Positions 25,408-34,076 of a stretch of 64,000 bases of DNA are shown here, piece after piece (position 1 is the stretch's first letter; the number at the start of each line of letters is the position of its first letter). The translations under genes were made by a program, and so were the position numbers. Under the pieces are notes generated by a model. That model made no database searches and had not been told where the DNA came from. It saw nothing but the letters and a program-made list of their open reading frames with translations. The stretch is from Celeribacter baekdonensis (GTDB lineage Bacteria; Pseudomonadota; Alphaproteobacteria; Rhodobacterales; Rhodobacteraceae). The stretch covers positions 1-64,000 of the forward strand of contig NZ_FNBL01000008.1 of the NCBI RefSeq assembly GCF_900102315.1, given 5' to 3'.

Positions 25408-26921
25408 CCCGCCGTTTTTTGTTCCCCCTCTGTGTGCTCTGCGCGCCCTCCACCCTCATGGCGCAATCCATTCCGCAATTCCAAAATCGCTCCGACGCCC
25501 TGCCCGCGCATGTCTACGGCGGCGGCTGGGAACATTTTGTCGGCGGCGGCGTGGCGTCCTTTGATTGCAATGGCGATGGGATGACCGATCTCTTTGCCGC
25601 AGGCGGTGAAAACCCCGCCAGCCTGATGGTGAACCGCTCCGAGCGTGGCGGGACATTGGCCTTTGACCGTAGCGAGATCGCCCAGATCACCGGCGTCACC
25701 GGGGCCTATCCGATCGACATCGACAGCGACGGGATCACTGATCTCGCGGTTCTGCGGGTCGGCAAAAATCTACTGTTAAAGGGCTTGGGCGATTGCAGCT
25801 TTGAGGAGGCCTCAGAGGCTTGGGGCTTTGACGGTGGCGACCGCTGGACCACCGCCTTTGCCGCCGGGTGGGAGGGCGACAACACCCGCCCGACGCTGTT
25901 TTTCGGCAATTACGTCGACCGCGACAACCCGGATGGGCCATTTGAGGCCTGTGACACCAACGAATTACACCGCCCAAACGCGACAGGATGGGACAAAACC
26001 ATCCTGTCGCCGGGGTTCTGTACGCTCTCCGCCCTGATCTCCAAAGGTGCGCGCGGGGTGCAAAACCTGCGCCTCTCGAATGATCGGCATTACTATGTCA
26101 AAGGCGGTTACGAGCAGGTCTATGACCTTCAAAACAATCGCTTTTTAGATGAGAGCGATGGCTGGGACCGGGTCTCGCTTTGGGGCATGGGCATTGCCGA
26201 GCGCGACATCAATGGCGATGCGATCCCGGATGTGATGCTGACCTCGATGGGCGATCAATTGCTGCAATTTGGCCGTGCGGATGGCCATTATGAGGCCGCG
26301 CCTTTTGACATTGGCACCTACGCGCATCGGCCGCATTTGGGCGATGACGGACGACCCTCGACCGGCTGGCAGGCGGATTGGGGCGATGTCGACAATGACG
26401 GGCGCGCCGATCTGTTTATCGCCAAAGGCAATGTCGAACAAATGCCCTCAAACGCCGCGCGCGACCCCAACAACCTGTTGCAACAAAGGCCGGACGGGAC
26501 GTTCCGCGAGGTCTCGATTGCGGCGGGCGTGGCGTCCTTGGAAAAATCGCGCGGCGCGGGATTGGTGGATTTGAATGGTGACGGCAAGCTCGATCTGGTG
26601 GTGGTCAATCGCGGCTCCAACATGGAGCTTTATGAAAACGTAACCGCCAATACCGGGCAATATCTGGACGTCTCCGTGGTGCAATCCGGCGCGAATAAAA
26701 CCGCTGTCGGTGCGGTGGTGTCGGTGCTGACCAACCTTGGCTTGCAAGTGCAAGAGGTGAGCATCGGCGGCGGGCACGGATCGGGCAAGGCGGTGCCGTT
26801 GCACTTTGGCCTGGGTCACGCGGTGAGCGCGAAGGTTCAGGTCACCTGGCCCGATGGCGTTGAGAGTGATTGGGTAGACCTGACCCGGTTTGACCGCTGG
26901 GTCGAGCTGGCGCGGGAGTAA
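25404..26921 (+). CDS. Secreted CRTAC1-like beta-propeller (FG-GAP/VCBS, ASPIC/UnbV) protein
   Basis: 505 residues with a signal peptide (1-21, ending LMA-QS). Calcium-type FG-GAP repeats are seen at DCNGDGMTDLF, DIDSDGITDLAV, DINGDAIPDVM, DVDNDGRADLF and DLNGDGKLDLVVV, giving a multi-bladed propeller, and the C-terminal about 70 residues (SIGGGHGSGKAVPLHFGLG...VTWPDG) are an ASPIC/UnbV domain. Cysteines in CDTNE and GFCTL may pair. Relatives are extracellular calcium-binding proteins of unknown role. It is translationally coupled to the ROK repressor, an odd partner for a xylose regulator. Confidence 0.8.
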   Translation: MTRRFLFPLCVLCAPSTLMAQSIPQFQNRSDALPAHVYGGGWEHFVGGGVASFDCNGDGMTDLFAAGGENPASLMVNRSERGGTLAFDRSEIAQITGVTGAYPIDIDSDGITDLAVLRVGKNLLLKGLGDCSFEEASEAWGFDGGDRWTTAFAAGWEGDNTRPTLFFGNYVDRDNPDGPFEACDTNELHRPNATGWDKTILSPGFCTLSALISKGARGVQNLRLSNDRHYYVKGGYEQVYDLQNNRFLDESDGWDRVSLWGMGIAERDINGDAIPDVMLTSMGDQLLQFGRADGHYEAAPFDIGTYAHRPHLGDDGRPSTGWQADWGDVDNDGRADLFIAKGNVEQMPSNAARDPNNLLQQRPDGTFREVSIAAGVASLEKSRGAGLVDLNGDGKLDLVVVNRGSNMELYENVTANTGQYLDVSVVQSGANKTAVGAVVSVLTNLGLQVQEVSIGGGHGSGKAVPLHFGLGHAVSAKVQVTWPDGVESDWVDLTRFDRWVELARE

Positions 26922-26977
26922 GGTGCGGGCGTTGTGCGAGCCCAAACCGGCCTATCACCGCAAGTTTCGTCGTGGCT

Positions 26978-27259
26978 TTATGTCTGGACCGAACGGCAGG
27001 TACGACAATGAGACGAGCATGTCTTTTTTCCTGAAATTCCGGCCCAGTCACTACCGCAGAGTAGATTTTCAGGAATTTCTTCAATGGCTTCTTTTGGGCC
27101 AAAAACATCCCAGATGTGCTCCCATCCCCCAGTGGAATATTTCGATACGGCTATGTTTTCGTTCCATTTTTCTAGCCACATCTTAACCCAAAGAAAATCG
27201 TGCGCAGGGACTTCATCAAAGTCCTCGACGAAAATTGTGGCTTTACAAAACCCTGGCAT
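26978..27259 (-). CDS. Small hypothetical protein, AT-richer
   Basis: 93 residues from the ATG at 27259, chosen because AGGA precedes it; an in-frame TTG at 27301 has no ribosome site. Composition is protein-like (aromatic and acidic: FVEDFDEVPAHDFLWVKMWLEKWNE, GGWEHIWDVFGP), unlike the Arg/Pro-rich shadow frames around it, and codon usage is visibly less GC-rich than neighbours. The last 17 residues hold three cysteines (CSSHCRTC). No family recognised; the size and acidic/aromatic nature are like immunity or anti-toxin type proteins, which is only a guess. Confidence 0.5.
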   Translation of the reverse strand: MPGFCKATIFVEDFDEVPAHDFLWVKMWLEKWNENIAVSKYSTGGWEHIWDVFGPKEAIEEIPENLLCGSDWAGISGKKTCSSHCRTCRSVQT

Positions 27260-27383
27260 GGATTTTCCTATCACTTTGGGAACTGTTCTTTTGGGAAGCA
27301 AAACGGGGGTTCCGCGTCATGTTATCCTGTCCTCAAATCGGCCGCTCATGACAAATGGCGCGGACAGCAGCCTTTCCCCCGAC

Positions 27384-28703
27384 CTACTTCTCAAACGCCA
27401 ATCCCGACGGCACCGTCTCCGGTACGCCCAGCCGATTTGGATTGTCTTCAAGCGCGCTCAAAAACGTCATCAACGCGTCGATTTGATCGTCGGGCAAGCT
27501 CCGGTCCGGCACTTTGATCGCCGACAGGATCGCCGCCACATCGGCCTCCGTGTCCATCACCTCCCAATCCGCAACCGGCAGAACGGGCAGCACAGCCTGT
27601 GCGCGATCATAGGTCATCAGCGCCTCTGAGGGGGCAAGATGCGCCACTAAAAAGCCGCGCAGATCGGCGTAGGCGCCGGTGTGACCATAGGGGGATGTCA
27701 GCGTGACATTGCGCAGGGCGGGCGTGCGAAAGGCGTAGAGGTCTTGCGGCTGGCCGGTGACGCGGAACCGGCCTTCGTCGCGCGCGCCCTGTTCAAAGAT
27801 CAACGTCTTGCCGGGGCCAAATTGCGGCTGGCCCATGGCGTGAAACGCGTGATCGGTCTGAAACGCGCCGGAATGGCAGGCGGCACAGCCCGCCTCGCCG
27901 TAAAACAGCGCCATCCCCGCCTTGGCCTGATCGCTCAAAGCCGCCTGATCCCCGCGCAGGTATTGGTCAAAGGGACTGTTATCAGAGCGGAATTCAAACG
28001 CCATAAACGCCGCCACCGCATTGGAAATATCGGCAAAGGCAATGGCGCGCCCAAAGGCGATTTCGGGATAGGTCGCTTCAAAACGCTGTTGATACGCGGG
28101 GATCGCCGCGACCTTACCCGCGATCATGTCCCATGCGCCGCCGGGGCCGGAAAACTGGCCTTTGCGGATCGCTTTGGACAGGGGGTTTTCGCTGACTTGC
28201 CCGCCCATTTCATCGGGTGAGAGCACGGGGAATGCCGCCTGGGTCGCCAAAACGCCCGACACAGTGGCAAAAAACCCATCCTCAATCGGCACGCGCAAAT
28301 GGCCATCGACCTCCTCGACCCGACCATCGTGAAACATCCGCGTATACTCATGCGCGCCTAAATTATAGAGCGCGGGCGCGTTGCGCGGCACGCGATGTTC
28401 AGGCAGGTTTTGCGGGTCCGCCACACGGGTCGGCCCAAGACCGACCCCGCCCTCGCCCAAGCCCAAAGAGAGCCCATCCGAGGTGCCCAATTTTGGATGG
28501 TGGCAGGTGGAACAGGAAATATTGTCATTGCCCGACAGGATCGGATCATAGAACAAAAGCTGACCCAGCGTGACCTCGGACATGGTGACCGTTAGGTAAT
28601 CTTTATCCGTGACCGGCGCGGGCAGATCAAATCCCAACACCGGGCTGGCCAGACTGGCCAAAATCAAAGCCGAGACACCGGCCCTATTCCGCGTATTCAA
28701 CAT
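27384..28703 (-). CDS. MauG-like di-haem cytochrome c peroxidase
   Basis: 439 residues from the ATG at 28703. Signal peptide (about 1-24, ending VLGF-DL), then two c-type haem sites: CSTCH (64-68) and CAACH (273-277). The spacing and intervening helices match bacterial cytochrome c peroxidase / MauG. The catalytic N-terminal haem region contains GEGGVGLGPTR and RNAPALYNLG typical of the MauG/RoxA-like branch (PQNLPEHRVPRNAPALYN). It acts in the periplasm, reducing peroxide or modifying a protein or organic substrate. The ATG overlaps the end of the beta-propeller gene by 20 bases, making it the last gene of the mannosidase operon. Confidence 0.8.
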   Translation of the reverse strand: MLNTRNRAGVSALILASLASPVLGFDLPAPVTDKDYLTVTMSEVTLGQLLFYDPILSGNDNISCSTCHHPKLGTSDGLSLGLGEGGVGLGPTRVADPQNLPEHRVPRNAPALYNLGAHEYTRMFHDGRVEEVDGHLRVPIEDGFFATVSGVLATQAAFPVLSPDEMGGQVSENPLSKAIRKGQFSGPGGAWDMIAGKVAAIPAYQQRFEATYPEIAFGRAIAFADISNAVAAFMAFEFRSDNSPFDQYLRGDQAALSDQAKAGMALFYGEAGCAACHSGAFQTDHAFHAMGQPQFGPGKTLIFEQGARDEGRFRVTGQPQDLYAFRTPALRNVTLTSPYGHTGAYADLRGFLVAHLAPSEALMTYDRAQAVLPVLPVADWEVMDTEADVAAILSAIKVPDRSLPDDQIDALMTFLSALEDNPNRLGVPETVPSGLAFEK

Positions 28704-29565
28704 AGGCAAATGCCCCCCCATCGGGCGACCATGACGGCACATTGATCGTGCCCTGCCCGCCGGTCAACGTCACCAGAGTTTCACTCGGTTGACCCGGCCG
28801 CCACAGCCGCAATTCCACATGCATCATCGGCGGATGACCCACCGTGCCCTCGGGATAGGCCAAATAGACCACCGCATCGCCTTCGGGTGCGGGATGCGGG
28901 AACCAATTGACCATCGCGTCCTGGGTCATCCGTTCCAACCCCGAGCCATCGAGGCGCACCCGCCAAAGTTCGGACGCCCCGGTGCGGTCCGAGTTGAACC
29001 AAATCCACTCGCCATCAGCGGAGAAATCCGGGCCATCGTAATGATGCCCGCCCTCGATCACGCAATGTTCGCCGGACCCGTCGCTTGCGGCCACGTAAAT
29101 GCCAAACAACCCCTCGCGCACCGCCGTGTAGCATATCCATTGGCCATCGGGCGATATGCCATGAAACCACGACGGGCGCTTGTCTGTGACCTGTTCCGGG
29201 TCGGCCTCGCCGTCCAGAGATTGCCGCCAGATCAGCGCACCGCGGCCATAGGTGTGATCCGAAAAATACAGGGTCGCGCCATCGGGTGAGATGCCGTGAT
29301 CATTGTTCAGATTGATGCACAGCCCGGTGTCGATCTCCAACAATTCCGGCGCATCCAGATCAACCCAAAACAGGCTGCCACCGCCATTCACAATCAACGC
29401 CGTACCGTCCGGCGTCCAGTTGGGCGCGGCAATCTCGACATCGGTTTCAAGCACGGGCGTACTGATCCGATCCTCAAGGTCAAAGATCATCAAACGCGAT
29501 GTCCATTGTCCGCCAAGTCCGCCAAGTCCGCCAAGCCCGCCAAATTGAGCTGTCTCATTCGTCAT
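28684..29565 (-). CDS. TolB/PD40-type beta-propeller protein
   Basis: 293 residues from the ATG at 29565 (GGAGGGG upstream). No signal peptide, so it is probably cytoplasmic. At least five PD40/WD40-like blades are seen from words such as APNWTPDGTALIV, DHGISPDGATLYFSDH, FHGISPDGQWICY, GPDFSADGEWIWFNSDR and VPSWSPDGGAFAYVEYAE. The N-terminus has an 11-residue Gly-Gly-Leu run encoded by a 9-bp tandem repeat. Relatives include TolB C-terminal domains, DPP-IV N-terminal propellers and oligogalacturonate lyases; conserved catalytic His of the last group was not clearly found. Function unknown. Confidence 0.7.
   Translation of the reverse strand: MTNETAQFGGLGGLGGLGGQWTSRLMIFDLEDRISTPVLETDVEIAAPNWTPDGTALIVNGGGSLFWVDLDAPELLEIDTGLCINLNNDHGISPDGATLYFSDHTYGRGALIWRQSLDGEADPEQVTDKRPSWFHGISPDGQWICYTAVREGLFGIYVAASDGSGEHCVIEGGHHYDGPDFSADGEWIWFNSDRTGASELWRVRLDGSGLERMTQDAMVNWFPHPAPEGDAVVYLAYPEGTVGHPPMMHVELRLWRPGQPSETLVTLTGGQGTINVPSWSPDGGAFAYVEYAE
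29511..29543. repeat. 9-bp tandem repeat inside propeller gene
   Basis: CGCCAAGTC repeats at 29511, 29520, 29529 (last base changed) and a partial fourth from 29538. On the coding strand each unit adds Gly-Gly-Leu, so copy-number changes keep the frame. Confidence 0.85.
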
Positions 29566-29647
29566 CGCGGCCCCTCCCGAGCGTGTTTGCACCTAGAGTA
29601 CAGCCTCAAAGAGAAGCCGCCAATGACTTAAATCACAACCACTTAGA

Positions 29648-30685
29648 CTAATCTTGATCGCTTTCCGACGACAGCGCCCAGAGGTTGATTTTCTCCTCGT
29701 CTGCCGCCTCATCAATTGCCGCCAATTCTTCCGCCGTAAACGTCAAGTTGCTCACCGCCCCCACACAATCGACAACCTGCGACGGCTTTGACGCCCCAAT
29801 GAGCGCCGTGGTGATGCCCTCATCGCGCAACACCCAAGCGATCGCCATTTGTGCCAATGTCTGTCCGCGCGCATGTGCGATGTCATTGAGCGCATTGAGG
29901 TTTTTGATCGCCCGATCCGACACCATCGACGGGGCCAGGGATTTGCCTTGGGTGGCGCGCGAGCCTTCGGGGATGCCTTTGAGATATTTCGCCGTCAACA
30001 TGCCCTGCGCCAAGGGGGTAAAGGCGATGGAGCCGACACCCAACTCTTTGAGCGTGTCTTTCAACCCGTCACGTTCGACCCAGCGGTTGAGCATATTATA
30101 GCTCGGCTGATGGATCAGGCAGGGGGTGCCCAACGCGTTGAGAATGGCCACAGCCTCGCGGGTGCGGGCGGAATTATAGGACGAAATCCCCACGTAAAGC
30201 GCCTTGCCCTGCCGCACGATGCTATCCAATGCGCCCATGGTTTCTTCCAGCGGCGTGTCGGGATCAAAGCGGTGCGAATAGAAAATATCGACGTAATCCA
30301 ACCCCATGCGTTTGAGCGAGGCATCACAAGAGGCCATCAGATATTTGCGCGATCCCCATTCGCCATAAGGTCCCGGGTGCATGCGATAGCCCGCCTTGGA
30401 ACTGATGATCATCTCGTCGCGGTGTCCGGCAAAATCGGTTTTGAGGATCTCACCAAAGGCCGCTTCGGCACTGCCCGGAGGCGGGCCGTAATTGTTGGCC
30501 AGATCGAAATGGGTGATGCCATGATCAAAGGCGGTGCGCAGGATGTCGCGCTTGACCTGATGCGGCGTGTCATGGCCGAAATTATGCCACAGCCCCAGTG
30601 AGACGGCGGGCAGTTTCAGCCCGGAGTGACCGCATGTGCGGTAGACCATCGTGTCATAGCGGTCTTTGGCGGGGGTATAGGTCAT
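29648..30685 (-). CDS. Aldo/keto reductase, YghZ/MgrA (Kv-beta-like) type
   Basis: 345 residues from the ATG at 30685 (AGGAGG upstream). The AKR catalytic tetrad is visible: Asp and Tyr in FDLANNYG, Lys in IISSKAGY and His in FYSHRFD. The RYDTMVYRTCGHSGLKLP start and HPGPYGEWGSRKYL segment match the E. coli YghZ L-glyceraldehyde-3-phosphate reductase subfamily. It uses NADPH in the cytoplasm. It follows the sugar isomerase gene by 17 bases, so it probably reduces an aldose or aldehyde arising from the same sugar. Confidence 0.85.
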   Translation of the reverse strand: MTYTPAKDRYDTMVYRTCGHSGLKLPAVSLGLWHNFGHDTPHQVKRDILRTAFDHGITHFDLANNYGPPPGSAEAAFGEILKTDFAGHRDEMIISSKAGYRMHPGPYGEWGSRKYLMASCDASLKRMGLDYVDIFYSHRFDPDTPLEETMGALDSIVRQGKALYVGISSYNSARTREAVAILNALGTPCLIHQPSYNMLNRWVERDGLKDTLKELGVGSIAFTPLAQGMLTAKYLKGIPEGSRATQGKSLAPSMVSDRAIKNLNALNDIAHARGQTLAQMAIAWVLRDEGITTALIGASKPSQVVDCVGAVSNLTFTAEELAAIDEAADEEKINLWALSSESDQD

Positions 30686-30702
30686 CGGGGCCTCCTTTTG
30701 GC

Positions 30703-31389
30703 TCAAAGCCAGCTGTCATAATCGCTGACCAAAAGGTGCAGCGGTGCTTCGTCTTCTTCGATCTGGCTGAACCGCCCGATCGGTTGGTGAAAAATATTAT
30801 CCGTGCGGTCATCGTTCACATTCGACACTTCGCCGATCAACACCTTACCGCCCTCGCCCCAAAACGCATGCCAATGCCACGGTTCCAAAGTCACGCTTTC
30901 CCCCGGCGCCAGTGCAAGATGTTCGCCCGCTTTCAAGGTCCGCATCTGACCATCGGTCCTCACCTCGACCGGGGCCGTGTCATTGAGCACGCCATCCTCC
31001 GTCCGGGTATAAAGTTGCAACACCAACGTTGCCCCGCCGCGGTTGATGATGTCTTCGGTCTTGTAGATATGGTGATGCATCGGGGAAAGTTGGTTTTCCT
31101 TCGAGATCAACAGTTTTTCGGCATAGAGCGGCCCCATGCCCCGCGCCACATTGGCGGCATTGCCATTGCGCAGGGTAAACAGGAACAGGCCCAAACTGTC
31201 GAAATCGCCCTGACCATAATCGGTGATGTCCCAGCCCATCATATGATCGCGGATCATCGCGCCATCTGTGGCCACGCGGGCCTTGAGCGCCTCGGGCGTC
31301 AGATAGGCAAAGGGCGGCATGACAAAGCCGAAAGAGCGCATAAAGGCATCCGACTCTCGGATGATCTCGTTGACAATGGATCGTTTCAT
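30703..31389 (-). CDS. D-lyxose ketol-isomerase
   Basis: 228 residues, the same size as characterised D-lyxose isomerases of the cupin type. Metal ligands are evident in SPMHHHIYKTEDI (His residues plus Glu) and the late His in EPWHWHAFWGE. The family isomerises D-lyxose to D-xylulose and D-mannose to D-fructose. Directly downstream of, and overlapping by 4 bases, a beta-mannosidase gene, so mannose is the likely physiological substrate here (inference). The xyl operon nearby could use D-xylulose from lyxose. Confidence 0.85.
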   Translation of the reverse strand: MKRSIVNEIIRESDAFMRSFGFVMPPFAYLTPEALKARVATDGAMIRDHMMGWDITDYGQGDFDSLGLFLFTLRNGNAANVARGMGPLYAEKLLISKENQLSPMHHHIYKTEDIINRGGATLVLQLYTRTEDGVLNDTAPVEVRTDGQMRTLKAGEHLALAPGESVTLEPWHWHAFWGEGGKVLIGEVSNVNDDRTDNIFHQPIGRFSQIEEDEAPLHLLVSDYDSWL

Positions 31390-33806
31390 CTGGCCCCTCC
31401 CAAGGTCGCCTCATAGAGATTTTGAACTGTAAAATTCGCTTTCATATCTGCATCTTGTGGTACAAAGGTGATCTTTTGCGGCATGTCTGGCAATAGCGTC
31501 ACAGCATTGGCCGAAAACCGCCCCGGCTGATCTGCCTCAAGCATGACAAAAAGCGCGAGCGCTCTGGCCTCAAGTGTGATCTCAACTTTTCCGCGCAACT
31601 CCTTGGTTTCAATCACAATCTGAGGATCAATCAGATCATAAGTCTTGAACGGTTGTGGCGCATGACTGTCGCCGCCTTCGCCGCCCTCATTTTGCCCCTT
31701 ATACTGCCATGTAAAGACGTAGAGTTCATCCTGTTTTAACAGGCTACGCTCCAACTCCAAAACATCAAAGGCTTTGTGGGTCATCGCCGTGACACAGACC
31801 TCCGCCAAAGGCCGCACATCGCCTTTTGGCGTGACAGCGGCAACCTGAATAGACACATCAACCTCTTTCGGCAGGTCATTGATAAGTTTAAACACATCTT
31901 TATCGCCCTGCGGCACGACCGTGACCAAAACCGGGGCATAAAACCGCGCGGCCATATGGTGCAAAATCTTCCAGCCGCCGCCATAATCCAAGCTCGACCA
32001 AGAGGCGCAGGGCCATGTGTCGTTGAGTTGCCAATAGAGCGTGCCCATGCAATGCGGTTTCAGCGCGCGCCATGCGGTGACGGCGGTTTTGATCGCGAGC
32101 CCCTGTTGCACCTGCGACAGGTATACGAGGTCTTCGAACCGCTCCGGCAGGCGAAAATCGCGCATCATCGTGCCCACGATCCGCGCATTGCCGCCCGCGT
32201 TTTTCTGATGCGCGTCCATCACCGCAGAGGCCATATTGCGGTCCTCGGGCGCGATGAACCGGCGGATCACCGCCATGGACGGAAAGGACTGAAATCCAAA
32301 TTCGGAGACAAACCGCGGCCTCATCTCGCGGTAGGCCTCAAACGGCATATTCTCGTGCCAGACGGTCCACACATGCATGTCGCCCGAGCTGTCCTCATGC
32401 CAGGCATCGCCAAAATTCAAAGGCCCCAGCGAGGGCGAGGACGGCCACCAATTGGCCTCTGGGTCCGTGTCAAAAAGCGCATGTTCCAAGGTCTGATTGA
32501 GCCGATCATACATCACCAGATAGCGGTCGCGGTTGGCCCGCGCCTCGGGAAATTCGTGCAACATGCCCAAAAGCTCATTGTCACCACACCACAGCGCCAA
32601 ACAGGCGTGATGCTGCAACCGCTGCACCTGTTCACGCACCTCAGCCGCCACATTGGCCAAAAACGCCCGATCTGCCGGGTAGAGATTGCAGGCAAACATA
32701 AAGTCCTGCCAGACCATCAGCCCCATCTCATCGCAGAGATCGTAAAACCAATCCGGCTCATAACGCCCGCCGCCCCAGACCCGGATCATGTTCATATGGG
32801 CGTCGACGGCGGATTGTAAAAGATCGCGCACGTTGTCGCGCTCAATGCGCCCATGCAGCGCATCCGCCGGAATCCAATTCGCCCCTTTGGCAAAAACATC
32901 GCGGCCATTGACCCGGAATTTAAACCCGGTGCCTTTCGCATCTTGAACCGTCACATGCTCAATCCGTCTGAGCCCGATCCGGCGCGTCGCGACCGCCTCA
33001 CCGCACCTGAGCTCAAGCGGATAAAGCGGCTGATCGCCCTGCCCGTTTGGCCACCAAAGCCTTGGCACCTCCACAAAAAACACCGCCTGCGCCACGCCAT
33101 CCGTGACCACGGCCTCACGCGTTCGATCCGCAAAGCGCATCTCAACCACCGCGCCGTCCCCATGTTCAACATGCGCCGTCACCGTGACCGACACGCTCTC
33201 GGCCTCAATATCATGATGCTCCTGCGCCACATGTAAATGCGCAATCCGCGTCTTCATTGCAGGACAAATACTCACGCCCCCGCTGACCCCAAACGGCGCC
33301 AAAGCGGCGTTCCAATCCCAGCCAAAATCGCATTGCTGTTTGCGCAGCATGTTGATGTTGGAGATCGGGCAATTGCCCTTATGATAGGGGATGTAAAACG
33401 GTTGGGATGTTTGCAGCGCCTCTGCCGCGTGGACCACCGAACGGAACCGCAATTCGATCTGGTTTTCACCCACATGGGCACAGTGCGACAGGTCCACCCG
33501 CCAGGTCCGAAACGCATTGTCGGCGGTCAACACAGCGACCCCGTTCACCAAGACATCGACGATGCCATCAAGGCCTGAGAGCACCATCTCAACATCCGCC
33601 TGCGTCAGCGTGACCGTGCGGCGTAACACCCAATCGCGCGTGGCAATCCAGCGCAGCGCCGCCTCTGTGTCACCGGCATAAGGCTCCGGCCCATGGCCCG
33701 CGTTGACCACGGTCGACACGCTGTCAAACGGCAGCGAGACCGGCAGATCATAGTCGCCCTGCGCATCCGCAAACCGCCACCCCTGTGTCAATTCAATCTC
33801 GGCCAC
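31386..33806 (-). CDS. Glycoside hydrolase family 2 beta-mannosidase
   Basis: 806 residues from the GTG at 33806 (GGAGGG four bases upstream); a GTG at 33878 is in frame but has no ribosome site. Sugar-binding domain about 20-170, immunoglobulin-like domain to about 290, TIM barrel about 295-610. The acid/base Glu is in WCGDNE (Glu411) and the nucleophile in VSEFGFQS (Glu502), both typical of GH2 beta-mannosidases; GANWIPADA and FMFACNLYPAD are further family signatures. No signal peptide, so it acts on imported mannosides in the cytoplasm. First gene of a five-gene operon; the start is overlain by an unusual tandem repeat. Confidence 0.88.
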   Translation of the reverse strand: MAEIELTQGWRFADAQGDYDLPVSLPFDSVSTVVNAGHGPEPYAGDTEAALRWIATRDWVLRRTVTLTQADVEMVLSGLDGIVDVLVNGVAVLTADNAFRTWRVDLSHCAHVGENQIELRFRSVVHAAEALQTSQPFYIPYHKGNCPISNINMLRKQQCDFGWDWNAALAPFGVSGGVSICPAMKTRIAHLHVAQEHHDIEAESVSVTVTAHVEHGDGAVVEMRFADRTREAVVTDGVAQAVFFVEVPRLWWPNGQGDQPLYPLELRCGEAVATRRIGLRRIEHVTVQDAKGTGFKFRVNGRDVFAKGANWIPADALHGRIERDNVRDLLQSAVDAHMNMIRVWGGGRYEPDWFYDLCDEMGLMVWQDFMFACNLYPADRAFLANVAAEVREQVQRLQHHACLALWCGDNELLGMLHEFPEARANRDRYLVMYDRLNQTLEHALFDTDPEANWWPSSPSLGPLNFGDAWHEDSSGDMHVWTVWHENMPFEAYREMRPRFVSEFGFQSFPSMAVIRRFIAPEDRNMASAVMDAHQKNAGGNARIVGTMMRDFRLPERFEDLVYLSQVQQGLAIKTAVTAWRALKPHCMGTLYWQLNDTWPCASWSSLDYGGGWKILHHMAARFYAPVLVTVVPQGDKDVFKLINDLPKEVDVSIQVAAVTPKGDVRPLAEVCVTAMTHKAFDVLELERSLLKQDELYVFTWQYKGQNEGGEGGDSHAPQPFKTYDLIDPQIVIETKELRGKVEITLEARALALFVMLEADQPGRFSANAVTLLPDMPQKITFVPQDADMKANFTVQNLYEATLGGAR

Positions 33807-33843
33807 GATCCCTCCGCCATGATCTCTCCGCCATGATCCCTCC
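33802..33843 (-). repeat. Triple 14-bp tandem repeat carrying Shine-Dalgarno and start codon
   Basis: Reading on the minus strand, the units are GGAGGGATCATGGC, GGAGAGATCATGGC and GGAGGGATCGTGGC. Each has a ribosome site and an ATG or GTG. Since 14 is not a multiple of three, the starts fall in three frames: only the last (GTG, 33806) opens the mannosidase. The ATGs at 33834 and 33820 open peptides of 13 and 10 codons that end just inside the mannosidase gene. Confidence 0.85.
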
Positions 33844-33882
33844 ACCACAAGCCTTCCCAGCACAATCCCGGTCTCCACACTC

Positions 33883-33910
33883 TATCTAAAACGTTTTAGT
33901 ATCGCATCAA
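33883..33910 (-). promoter_or_regulatory. Mannosidase promoter overlapped by LacI-type operator
   Basis: The perfect palindrome CTAAAACGTTTTAG (33886-33899) with a central CG is a typical LacI-family site. On the minus strand a -35-like TTGATG (33905-33910) and -10-like TAGATA (33883-33888) are 16 bases apart and enclose or overlap it, so a bound repressor would block transcription. A weaker match (10 of 14) lies at 33978-33991 nearer to the divergent LacI gene. Confidence 0.7.
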
Positions 33911-34076
33911 AAGCGATTCTTTCACTGTGATTGACCGAGGTGCCCGACGATGCGTTTTTCCATGTTGGAAAATTTTCCCGAAACGTCTTACCGTTCTGTC
34001 TCGACCCCAGCGACCGCACAAGCGACACTGCTGTGATCCAAGGTGGGCGAATCTGACGTCCTCATAAGGAGCGGAT

